DNA of 64,000 nucleotides from NCBI GenBank assembly GCA_964614345.1, contig CAZTLP010000002.1:1-64000 (forward strand). The letters are read 5' to 3'. This DNA comes from AEGEAN-183 sp964614345. GTDB taxonomy: Bacteria > Pseudomonadota > Gammaproteobacteria > Magnimaribacterales > Magnimaribacteraceae. Under the pieces are notes generated by a model, which was not told the origin of the DNA, did not search any database, and was given only the letters and a program-made list of their open reading frames with translations. Shown one piece after another: positions 40,852 through 48,363 of the stretch (its first letter is position 1; the number at the start of each line of letters is the position of its first letter). Position numbers and translations under genes: made by a program.

Positions 40852-40918
40852 ACTTTAAAAATTAATTTACTTTAAGTTATCTTTTAACTATCTTTTCTAA
40901 TAAGCTTTAAACAAAGAT

Positions 40919-41974
40919 ATGGATTTTAAAGAAAACCAGAATGTAGGGACCATGGAGGTTCTGGAAAGACATCAGTTTGATGAAAAAGCTCTAACTGATT
41001 TTATGGAGAAAAATGTACAAGATTTTGTAGGTCCTCTGTCTATTGAAGAGTTTAAAGGGGGACAATCCAATCCTACTTACCTTGTCAAAACTAAGACTCA
41101 ATCTTACGTACTAAGAAGAAAACCACCAGGAAAGTTACTTAAATCTGCACATGCTGTTGACAGAGAATATCGAGTCATTACAGCTTTAAATAATACGGAT
41201 GTTCCTGTCCCAAAAACCTTTGCTTTATGCGAAGACACTGAAGTAATTGGTACGTCCTTTTATCTAATGGAGTTTATGGATGGGAGAGTGCTTTGGGACC
41301 CTTCTATGGAGGACTCTAATACTGAAGAAGCATTAGGAGTCTACACTTCAATGAATAACACCTTAGCTAAACTTCACTCTGTGGATCCTATTAAAGTGGA
41401 TCTTGAAAGTTTTGGAAGACCAGGAAATTACGTTGGCAGACAGGTTTCTATATGGTCAAAGCAATATGTTGATTCTGAAACAGAAGAAATTATTGAAATG
41501 AATAAGCTCATAGACTGGCTTCCTCAAAATCTCCCTTCTGATAAACCCTTGAGGATAGTGCATGGAGACTTTAGCTTAACAAACCTAATGATGCATAAAG
41601 ACAAGTCTGAGGTCATAGCAATATTAGACTGGGAGTTATCTACATTAGGCGACCCTTGTGCTGATTTTAGTTACCACTGCATGCAATACAGACTGAATCC
41701 ACATTTATCCGATCAAGACTATTGCAAAAAAACCGGGATACCCACTGAGGAAGAATACGTGAACATGTATTGTGATAAGACAGGTTTTGATCTGAAGGAA
41801 GAATGGGAACTTTACATGGCCTATAATCTGTTTAAGTCAGCTGGTATCTTACAAGGCATATTAGGAAGAGTTAGAGATGGAACAGCAGCAAGTAAACATG
41901 CCAAAGACATGGCTGCAAGAGTTCGACCCTTAGCCGAGGGAGCATGGAAACTCATAGAGGAAAACTTTGTATAA
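40919..41974 (+). CDS. APH-like phosphotransferase of the ACAD10/acyl-CoA-linked group
   Basis: The 351-residue kinase-fold protein has the catalytic loop V-H-G-D-F-S-L-T-N near residue 217 and the metal motif I-L-D-W-E-L-S near 238, followed by G-D-P. This group is related to the N-terminal kinase domain of ACAD10/11 and is usually encoded near acyl-CoA enzymes; in ACAD11 it phosphorylates 4-hydroxyacyl-CoA. The ATG at 40919 is used, though Met12 is another possible start. Two MaoC hydratase genes follow, which supports a role in hydroxyacyl-CoA metabolism. Confidence 0.82.
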   Translation: MDFKENQNVGTMEVLERHQFDEKALTDFMEKNVQDFVGPLSIEEFKGGQSNPTYLVKTKTQSYVLRRKPPGKLLKSAHAVDREYRVITALNNTDVPVPKTFALCEDTEVIGTSFYLMEFMDGRVLWDPSMEDSNTEEALGVYTSMNNTLAKLHSVDPIKVDLESFGRPGNYVGRQVSIWSKQYVDSETEEIIEMNKLIDWLPQNLPSDKPLRIVHGDFSLTNLMMHKDKSEVIAILDWELSTLGDPCADFSYHCMQYRLNPHLSDQDYCKKTGIPTEEEYVNMYCDKTGFDLKEEWELYMAYNLFKSAGILQGILGRVRDGTAASKHAKDMAARVRPLAEGAWKLIEENFV

Positions 41975-42030
41975 AGTTAGAGTTATTTTTAGTTTAAGCT
42001 ATTGAATATAAATTAAGAAAGGAGAGAAAA

Positions 42031-42534
42031 ATGGCAATAGATAAATTTTTAGTAGAAGCAAGCCATATTATGATGTTTGCTAGATCTATTGGAGATGATA
42101 ACCCCATTTACTACGATGAGAATCATAAATCGGAGTCTGGTAGTGAAGGAGTAATTGCACCTCCAACATTTGCCCAATCCAGTGCGCAGTTTGATCCAGA
42201 TTATTTTCTTAGACCAAAAACAGGCGGTGTGGGCTGGTTTGGTTCTGGAAAAGAGCCAACTGGATTAAAACCCTCGGGCTCAGGAGGCGGGGGTGGTGGT
42301 GGAGCTGCGGCAGGATTGCATGCCGAACAACACTTTGAATATCATTTACCTCTAAAGGCTGGGGATGTTCTAAGCGCTACTACTAAACCAGGTAATGCTT
42401 GGGAAAAAGAAAGTAAACGTGCTGGTAAACTCAAATTCAGTGAGTCAGTAACTGAATATAGAAATCAAAATGGGGACTTGGTCATAACAGCAACTGGGGT
42501 TGGTGTTCAAACTGAGAGACCTGTAGATAGTTAA
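42031..42534 (+). CDS. MaoC-like hydratase, N-terminal (FAS1-like) type
   Basis: The 167-residue hot-dog-fold protein resembles the MaoC N-terminal dehydratase family. It has D-N-P-I-Y-Y near residue 23 and A-P-P-T-F near 43, but no catalytic Asp/His pair, so it is probably the structural half of a heterodimer with the next gene product. An unusual run of seven glycines (85-91) followed by three alanines lies in a loop before the H-A-E-Q-H-F-E-Y strand. An AAAGGAGAG ribosome site precedes it. Confidence 0.85.
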   Translation: MAIDKFLVEASHIMMFARSIGDDNPIYYDENHKSESGSEGVIAPPTFAQSSAQFDPDYFLRPKTGGVGWFGSGKEPTGLKPSGSGGGGGGGAAAGLHAEQHFEYHLPLKAGDVLSATTKPGNAWEKESKRAGKLKFSESVTEYRNQNGDLVITATGVGVQTERPVDS

Positions 42535-42543
42535 GGAGAAGTC

Positions 42544-42963
42544 ATGCTAAAAGCAAGTGAAATAAAAGTAGGTGATACTCATTCAGAAGTATTAGTTGAA
42601 GATCTTAAGCGAACACAGATTGTTCAATATGCTGGTGCCTCAGGAGATTACAATCCTTTACACACTGATGAGATATTTACTACAAAAATAGCTGGTTATC
42701 CTACTGTGTTTGCTCATGGGATGTTAACGATGGGTATGACTGGAAGGATGGTAACTAACTATGTAGGTGATGGTACTCTAAAAAAGTATGGAGTTAGATT
42801 TACAAGCCAAGTTTGGCCAGGTGACACCCTAACAAGCATAGCCACTGTTACTGAACTACGGGAAGAGGATGGAGAAAGCCTTGTTGATTTAGAAATAGTA
42901 ACTACAAATCAAGATGGGGTAGCTGTAATAACAGGATCAGCAACTGCAAAAATAACATCCTAA
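42544..42963 (+). CDS. MaoC-family enoyl-CoA hydratase
   Basis: The 139-residue hot-dog-fold protein carries the hydratase motif Y-A-G-A-S-G-D-Y-N-P-L-H-T-D near residues 30-43, with the catalytic Asp and His, and F-A-H-G-M-L near 58. It should add water to an enoyl-CoA. It begins nine bases after its partner and has AAGGAG before the ATG. An MFS transporter gene starts three bases after its stop. Confidence 0.9.
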   Translation: MLKASEIKVGDTHSEVLVEDLKRTQIVQYAGASGDYNPLHTDEIFTTKIAGYPTVFAHGMLTMGMTGRMVTNYVGDGTLKKYGVRFTSQVWPGDTLTSIATVTELREEDGESLVDLEIVTTNQDGVAVITGSATAKITS

Positions 42964-42966
42964 GAA

Positions 42967-44544
42967 ATGAATAGAGACGAAAGTCATCCAGATATTGGAG
43001 GACGATACGCAAAATTTGCCCTCACCATTTTGGTGGTTGTATACGTCTTTAATTTTATTGATCGCCAGATATTATCTATTTTAGCTGAAGAGATTCAGGC
43101 TGATCTTGGTATTTCAGATAGCGGGATAGGTTTCTTATACGGAACTGCTTTTGCAGTTTTCTATTCAGTTGTAGGGATACCTCTAGGAAGGCTAGCTGAT
43201 GTTTGGACAAGAAAAAACCTTATAAGTATTGGATTGGCAACTTGGAGTTTTTTCACAATTTTATCTGGAACTGCTAAGTCTTTCTTTTTTCTAGCATTTT
43301 GTAGAATTGGAGTTGGCATTGGGGAGTCTAGTGCTAGCCCTTCGGCTTACTCATTACTTTCAGATTACTTTTCTCCAAAAGTGAGAACAACGGTCTTAGC
43401 CATTTATTCTAGCGGTGTTTATATTGGCTCTGGTATAGGTTTATTCTTAGGAGGAGCAATTGTGGAGTATTGGAATACTCTTTTTCCAGATCCTTCTATG
43501 GCTCCATTTGGAATTCGAGGTTGGCAAGCAGCTTTTATAGCTGTTGGCCTACCTGGACTATTACTTGCTCTTGTAACCTGGCAGATTAAAGAACCTAAAA
43601 GGGGGTTGAGTGATGGAATAGAGACTTCCCAACACCCTCACCCTTTTAAAGAAATGCTTAAAGAAATGATTGGGCTGACTCCTTTTTCTCTAATGGGTCA
43701 AGAAAAATTAGCCAAAAATTTAGTCGTTAATTTTTCAATTGCTTTACTTATTTTTACCTTTTGTTCATTCCTTACTTCACGAACAGGAGATATTGAGCAG
43801 TGGGTAGCTTTTGGTATAGGTTGTTACTTTATTGCGTGTTGGATTCAAAGTTTACGATTGAGGGATCCAGCAATTTTTTCAGTCATCTTTAGAAGTAAAG
43901 CACATTTATTTTGTTTATTAGGACTGCCCTTTATCCCCTTTGTTCAATATGCCCATGGAGCTTTTCAGCCTATCTTTTATTTAAGAAATCATGGTGTTGA
44001 AATACTGGAAGTCGGAACTGTTTTAGGTTTATTTACTGCAGTTGGAGGCCTTTTAGGTATTGTAACGGGGGGTTTATTAGGAGATAAATTAAGAGAAAAG
44101 TACCCTAATGGTCGATTATATTTGATTATGGGTATTACTCTTATGATTGCCCCCTCTTCTCTTCTTTATCTGTATGTAGAGAATTTATATTATTCTTATT
44201 TTTGGAATTTTGCGTTTAGTTTTATAGCACCAATGTGGCTAGGATTAGGGGTTTCTACGATAGCTGATTTAGTTTTACCAAGAATGCGTGCAATTGCAGG
44301 TGCTTTTTTTATCCTTATGTTAAGTATGCTTGGAATGGCATTGGGCCCTTATCTTACAGGAGAAGTCAGTGATATATTAATAGCTCAAGGAGTAGATGAC
44401 GGGGAATCAATCAGAACAGCGCTGGCTTTATGTACATGTGTTTTAGTAATAACTATTGGTTGTTTATTAAACGCTTGCAGGTATTTGCCTGAAGAGGAAA
44501 AAAATAAAGTAGAAATTGCTAGAAGTTATGGAGAACCTATTTAA
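42967..44544 (+). CDS. MFS transporter, spinster-like
   Basis: The 525-residue inner-membrane carrier has about twelve hydrophobic helices. Helix 1 has F-N-F-I-D-R-Q-I-L-S. The loop after helix 2 reads G-R-L-A-D-V-W-T-R-K, the classic MFS signature, and helix 4 has C-R-I-G-V-G-I-G-E-S. This is the pattern of the spinster-like group, which moves lipids or organic acids. It follows the MaoC pair by three bases and may import their substrate. Its end overlaps folK by eight bases. Confidence 0.88.
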   Translation: MNRDESHPDIGGRYAKFALTILVVVYVFNFIDRQILSILAEEIQADLGISDSGIGFLYGTAFAVFYSVVGIPLGRLADVWTRKNLISIGLATWSFFTILSGTAKSFFFLAFCRIGVGIGESSASPSAYSLLSDYFSPKVRTTVLAIYSSGVYIGSGIGLFLGGAIVEYWNTLFPDPSMAPFGIRGWQAAFIAVGLPGLLLALVTWQIKEPKRGLSDGIETSQHPHPFKEMLKEMIGLTPFSLMGQEKLAKNLVVNFSIALLIFTFCSFLTSRTGDIEQWVAFGIGCYFIACWIQSLRLRDPAIFSVIFRSKAHLFCLLGLPFIPFVQYAHGAFQPIFYLRNHGVEILEVGTVLGLFTAVGGLLGIVTGGLLGDKLREKYPNGRLYLIMGITLMIAPSSLLYLYVENLYYSYFWNFAFSFIAPMWLGLGVSTIADLVLPRMRAIAGAFFILMLSMLGMALGPYLTGEVSDILIAQGVDDGESIRTALALCTCVLVITIGCLLNACRYLPEEEKNKVEIARSYGEPI

Positions 44545-44986
44545 GCTTTTCTTTTAACATCTCTCCAAAAGAGATATTAAATACAGGATGTATTTCTTTC
44601 TCCGCTATTTGGGCTAAAGGCTCAAGTATAAAAAGATAATCTTCTATATCATTACTGGGCAATTCTATGCCTTGGTCATTCATAATAAGGTCCCCAAACA
44701 GAATAAGATCCAAGTCTATAACCCTATCTCGCATACCTTTTTGATTAGTATCTCTTCCAATCTTTTTCTCCAAAGATTTTAGTGTCTGGGTTAAGCTAAT
44801 TGGATCTAAAGAAGTTTTAAAACCAGCAACTAAGTTAATAAAATCTTTTCCTTTAAAGCCCTCTGCCTTTGAATAGAAGTTATCAGAGTAGGTGCAGGCA
44901 AAGATACTACTTAACTCTCTTTTAGCGCTAGTTATATTCTTAGTAGCGTCTATATTGCTTCCTATACTGATATAAGATTGAATCAT
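44537..44986 (-). CDS. folK: 6-hydroxymethyl-7,8-dihydropterin pyrophosphokinase (HPPK)
   Basis: The 149-residue enzyme transfers pyrophosphate from ATP to 6-hydroxymethyldihydropterin in folate synthesis. Visible are I-S-I-G-S-N-I near residue 7, L-E-K-K-I-G-R, and R-V-I-D-L-D-L-I-L-F-G-D near 88-99 with the two metal Asp. It shares one base with the folB stop (TAATG), so the two are co-translated. Confidence 0.95.
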   Translation of the reverse strand: MIQSYISIGSNIDATKNITSAKRELSSIFACTYSDNFYSKAEGFKGKDFINLVAGFKTSLDPISLTQTLKSLEKKIGRDTNQKGMRDRVIDLDLILFGDLIMNDQGIELPSNDIEDYLFILEPLAQIAEKEIHPVFNISFGEMLKEKLK

Positions 44987-45333
44987 TACGGTCGCTTTAT
45001 AGTGACTCCTACAGATCTGGACCCTCTCAATGCCCCCGGTTTCTCGACCGTAACAACTATACTTGAGACTGGAAACTCATTAAGAATGGTGTCAGCAATT
45101 TTTTGTGCTAGATTTTCTATGAGTTTACTTTTTAAAGTCTCAGCTAATTTAATAATACGTTTAGATATTTTTTTGTAATTAAGAGAATCCTCAATCTTGT
45201 CTGATTTTGCTGCTTTGGTAAGGTCAAAGTCCATTACTAGACTTATAGAAATTAACTGTCTAACCTCTCTTTCCCAATCATAAATACCTATGACAGTTTC
45301 AACTTCAAGATCTTTTATGAAAACTTTATCCAT
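44986..45333 (-). CDS. folB: Dihydroneopterin aldolase
   Basis: The product is 115 residues from the ATG at 45333 (M-D-K-V-F-I-K-D-L). A longer frame would run back into tsaD and adds non-homologous residues. The active site is marked by V-I-G-I-Y-D-W-E near residue 17 and K-P-G-A-L-R near 100. It cleaves dihydroneopterin to the folate precursor and glycolaldehyde. It lies one base after tsaD and overlaps folK by one base. Confidence 0.94.
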   Translation of the reverse strand: MDKVFIKDLEVETVIGIYDWEREVRQLISISLVMDFDLTKAAKSDKIEDSLNYKKISKRIIKLAETLKSKLIENLAQKIADTILNEFPVSSIVVTVEKPGALRGSRSVGVTIKRP

Positions 45334-45334
45334 A

Positions 45335-46336
45335 TTAAATTTCTGATAGATCCCATCGAGGCCTGATATTAATAGAAGATTCCAAGTTTGATTGTTGAAT
45401 TCTATAAGATCCTGCAACCGCTACCATGGCGCCATTATCGGTGCATCTTTCTAATTTTGGGAAGAATAAATCCACTCCAATTAACTCTCTCTTGAAAGTA
45501 TCTCTAAGGAACTGATTAGCAGCAACCCCTCCTCCTACAACCAACTGATTTAAATTGTTGCTCACAAGAGCTTTTGAGCACTTCTTAACTAATGTTTCAG
45601 TAACGGCATTCTGAAAGGAAGCACTGATGTTGGCAATAAATTGCCTATTTAAGCCTTTCTGCTTTTTTACTAGATAATAAACTGCTGTCTTCAATCCACT
45701 AAAGCTAAAATCTAAGTGATCCTGATTTATCATAGGCCTAGGTAGATCATACTCAACAGGATTCCCTTCTTTAGCCATTTTTTCTATTTCTGGTCCCCCG
45801 GGATAACTTAAACCAATCAATTTTGCTACTTTGTCGAAAGCTTCTCCTACTGCATCATCCCTTGTTTGACCAAGGATCTCATATTCACCAACATCAGTAG
45901 CTTTAATTAAAAGGCAATGTCCACCTGAAATAAGCAGTGTTAAGAAGGGAAAAGAAGGTGCTGGATCCTCTAAAAGGTTTACCAATAAGTGTGCCTCCAT
46001 ATGATTTATTCCTACGCAAGGCTTATTCCAACCAAGGCTTAAAGCTCTTGCCAAAGCTGCTCCAGTCAAAAGAGGTCCCCTCAGGCCAGGTCCTGAAGTA
46101 TAAGCAATACCGTCTATATCTGCAGAACTTAAATTAGCTTCCTTAAATCCCATTGAAATTAAAGGAAGTAATTTGGGAATATGGTCTCTTGAGGCAAGCT
46201 CAGGAACCACTCCCCCGTATTCAGCGTGTTTTGAAGCCTGAGTATAGATTTGTTCAGTTAAGATAATGTTCTTTTTACTGTCATAAACTGCCACTCCAGT
46301 TTCATCGCAAGAAGTTTCAATTCCTAATATCTTCAT
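45335..46336 (-). CDS. tsaD: tRNA t6A37 threonylcarbamoyltransferase subunit
   Basis: The 333-residue ASKHA-fold enzyme transfers threonylcarbamoyl to A37 of ANN-decoding tRNAs together with TsaB and TsaE. It opens with I-L-G-I-E-T-S-C-D-E-T. The metal motif H-M-E-A-H is near residue 110 and G-G-G-V-A-A-N near 265. It is divergent from rpsU, the usual gammaproteobacterial arrangement. A terminator-like hairpin precedes it. Confidence 0.97.
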   Translation of the reverse strand: MKILGIETSCDETGVAVYDSKKNIILTEQIYTQASKHAEYGGVVPELASRDHIPKLLPLISMGFKEANLSSADIDGIAYTSGPGLRGPLLTGAALARALSLGWNKPCVGINHMEAHLLVNLLEDPAPSFPFLTLLISGGHCLLIKATDVGEYEILGQTRDDAVGEAFDKVAKLIGLSYPGGPEIEKMAKEGNPVEYDLPRPMINQDHLDFSFSGLKTAVYYLVKKQKGLNRQFIANISASFQNAVTETLVKKCSKALVSNNLNQLVVGGGVAANQFLRDTFKRELIGVDLFFPKLERCTDNGAMVAVAGSYRIQQSNLESSINIRPRWDLSEI

Positions 46337-46370
46337 TCTTTCTATTCCAAAATAGCCATTTTCCTTGCAA

Positions 46371-46408
46371 ATAAAAAAAAAGAAAGGCTTTGCAAAATAA
46401 AAAGCCTT
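46371..46408 (-). terminator. Terminator-like hairpin in the tsaD leader
   Basis: On the minus strand AAGGCTTT (46408-46401) and AAAGCCTT (46391-46384) form an 8-bp stem with a nine-base loop, followed by TC and nine T (46381-46373). It has the shape of an intrinsic terminator and lies 35 bases before the tsaD ATG. It could end antisense transcripts from the rpsU side or act as an attenuator in the tsaD leader. The same inverted repeat overlaps the rpsU -35 region on the other strand. Confidence 0.5.
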
Positions 46409-46417
46409 ATATAGAAT
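46390..46417 (+). promoter_or_regulatory. rpsU promoter with GC-rich discriminator
   Basis: TTGCAA (46390-46395) and TAGAAT (46412-46417) are 16 bases apart. They are followed by TGCGCGG, a GC-rich discriminator of the kind found at promoters repressed by ppGpp. The start would be near 46424, about 19 bases before the rpsU ATG. The rpoZ promoter has the same TAGAAT-GCGCGG ending. Confidence 0.6.
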
Positions 46418-46442
46418 TGCGCGGCTTAAAAGAGATCAAAGT

Positions 46443-46658
46443 ATGCCTTCAATAAAAATTAAGAATAATGAATCTTTTGACGTTGGACTGCGTAAGTTCA
46501 AGCGTGCTTGCGAAAAAGCAGGAATAATTCCTGAAGTACGAAAAAGAGAATTTTATGAAAAGCCTACTGCAGTAAGGAAAAGGAAAGCTGCAGCAGCAGT
46601 TAAAAGAGAAGCTAAAAACCAAAGAAAAAACCGTCTTGGCCGTCCACCTCGCTTCTAA
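46443..46658 (+). CDS. rpsU: 30S ribosomal protein bS21
   Basis: The 71-residue basic protein of the small subunit helps the 3' end of 16S rRNA pair with mRNA. F-D-V-G-L-R-K-F-K-R-A-C-E-K-A-G and a C-terminal run of Arg and Lys are standard. In many gammaproteobacteria rpsU is followed by dnaG and rpoD. Here those genes are about 27 kb away and yqeY follows instead after 14 bases. Confidence 0.97.
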   Translation: MPSIKIKNNESFDVGLRKFKRACEKAGIIPEVRKREFYEKPTAVRKRKAAAAVKREAKNQRKNRLGRPPRF

Positions 46659-46672
46659 CAAGAATCCTTCAA

Positions 46673-47128
46673 ATGACTGAAGAAAAAATAAAACCTCTAA
46701 TCCAAGAGGAAGTAAAGTCCTCAATGAAAAAGGGGGATAGAGAGAAGACAACAACCTTACGCATGGCTATTTCTGAGATAAAAAAAGAAGAAATAGAAAA
46801 AAAATCAAACTTAAATGACCAAGAAGTCACATCCATTCTTCAAAAAATGATTAAACAAAGGAAGGATTCCTCTAATCAATTTAGATCTGCTAGTAGAGAT
46901 GAATTAGCTCAAAAAGAAGAAAGAGAAATAGAAACTCTAAAGGAGTTCTTGCCTGAACAACTGGGAGAGGAAGAAATAAAAGAACTTGTAACTAAAGCCA
47001 TTATTAATCTCAAAGCTGAAACTCCCCAAGACATTGGAAAAGTAATGGGTTCGTTGAAATCAGACTTGCAAGGCAAAGCCGATATGTCACTAGTCAGTCA
47101 GCTAGTTAAAGAAAGTTTAGCCAATTAA
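46673..47128 (+). CDS. yqeY: YqeY/GatB-tail domain protein
   Basis: The 151-residue helical protein matches the YqeY family, related to the tRNA-binding tail of GatB. It has L-R-M-A-I-S-E-I-K-K near residue 28, V-T-S-I-L-Q-K-M-I-K-Q-R-K-D-S near 55 and the C-terminal M-G-S-L-K-S-D-L-Q-G-K-A-D near 123. It is thought to bind tRNA, but its exact role is not settled. It is co-transcribed with rpsU and ends two bases before a convergent amidohydrolase gene. Confidence 0.92.
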   Translation: MTEEKIKPLIQEEVKSSMKKGDREKTTTLRMAISEIKKEEIEKKSNLNDQEVTSILQKMIKQRKDSSNQFRSASRDELAQKEEREIETLKEFLPEQLGEEEIKELVTKAIINLKAETPQDIGKVMGSLKSDLQGKADMSLVSQLVKESLAN

Positions 47129-47130
47129 GG

Positions 47131-48363
47131 CTACTGACTTATATACCTCTCTTTTAACCTCATTGATCTGTTCTTTGTTGATACAGATTCACCAGACAAG
47201 TAAACCTGTTCTACAAAAGATGTAACTTCTAAAGGGTCTCCACTCCATACAACAATATCAGCAATGTATCCCGGTTGTAAGGATCCTCTTTTATCTATCT
47301 TAAAGACTTCAACTATATTTTTTGTAAGTCCTTTTAGTGCTTCTTCCCAAGGAAGACCATAAGAAACAGCTATCCCTGCTCCCTGCCTACTTAAATAAGC
47401 ATTATGAGTCTCATGAGAGCCTATTAAAATTTTTACTCCAGATTTATATAACATAGAAGCATTGTCTAATCTTGACCCTAACTCGTTAAACGAATTTGGG
47501 ATGTTATCTATTGGCTGCAAGATAACTGGTATTTCAGCTTCAGCTAATTGCCTTGATACTCTCCATCCTTCTTCAGCTCCACTTATAATGAGATTGATAT
47601 TGTTAGTTTTAGCAAAATCTATCAAAGTTAAAATAACTGAAGCACGATTAGCCCTCACTACTAAAGGTATTTTCTTATCAACTACTTTCTTAAGAGCAGA
47701 TAAATCCCTGCAGGAGTAATTAACCCCATCGGGTAAAGATGAATTATTGTGATATCTTTCTAAGCATTCTTTAGGTTGAAAAAAAGAAGATAAACTTAAA
47801 GAATCTTCAAGTAATTGAATTTTTGCTGCCATGGAATCCTCACCTCCACTAATATTTGCAGACAAAGCCAAATTTGAACTAATAAGACTTTCTTCCAAAG
47901 ACCCTGAAAGAGAGAAAGCTGAGGTTAAGCCAGAGAATAAACCTGAAGAGCTGGGGCTAGTTAAGCTCAGAGTAATGCCTCCAGTTAAGTTATAGGGTAT
48001 TAATGTTGAAGAAGGGTTGAATGCAGAATCAATGCTTAAACCAGCTGAATAAATGTCCGACCTATCATCTCTAGTTTCAGGAATTAATTCTATCTCTACT
48101 ATTCCTAGTTGTGTTTGTGGTGCAATCAAACCAGGACTAATTGTCTTTCCAGATAGATCCTTTTCTTCAGCCCTAGAAGAAACTATATTCTTACCAATTC
48201 TGACTATGACCCCATCTCTGATTAATATATCTGTATTCTCAAGAGTGCCTCTATCAGTTGCTGTGTGTACCTTAGCATTCTTTAAAAGCAATTCTTCTGA
48301 CAAGGAAAAAGAGGAGATTAATAGACTTAGGAGGCCTATAACTATTTTTTGATTTAAATTCAT
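47131..48363 (-). CDS. Secreted amidohydrolase-like protein lacking the HxH metal motif
   Basis: The 410-residue protein has a signal peptide (about 1-22) and the amidohydrolase frame: the early beta-sandwich strand L-L-L-K-N-A-K-V-H, then I-S-P-G-L-I, and the late G-S-L-Q-P-G-Y-I-A-D-I-V-V-W. Where active enzymes have D-x-H-x-H it reads A-P-Q-T-Q (81-85), so the first two metal ligands are gone. It may be a non-catalytic partner of the intact paralogue encoded just upstream, whose stop it overlaps by four bases. Confidence 0.85.
   Translation of the reverse strand: MNLNQKIVIGLLSLLISSFSLSEELLLKNAKVHTATDRGTLENTDILIRDGVIVRIGKNIVSSRAEEKDLSGKTISPGLIAPQTQLGIVEIELIPETRDDRSDIYSAGLSIDSAFNPSSTLIPYNLTGGITLSLTSPSSSGLFSGLTSAFSLSGSLEESLISSNLALSANISGGEDSMAAKIQLLEDSLSLSSFFQPKECLERYHNNSSLPDGVNYSCRDLSALKKVVDKKIPLVVRANRASVILTLIDFAKTNNINLIISGAEEGWRVSRQLAEAEIPVILQPIDNIPNSFNELGSRLDNASMLYKSGVKILIGSHETHNAYLSRQGAGIAVSYGLPWEEALKGLTKNIVEVFKIDKRGSLQPGYIADIVVWSGDPLEVTSFVEQVYLSGESVSTKNRSMRLKERYISQ

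Noticed and set aside
45334..45417. Longer N-terminus for folB
   Set aside because: The extra 28 residues overlap tsaD and lack similarity to dihydroneopterin aldolases; the start at 45333 gives the normal length.
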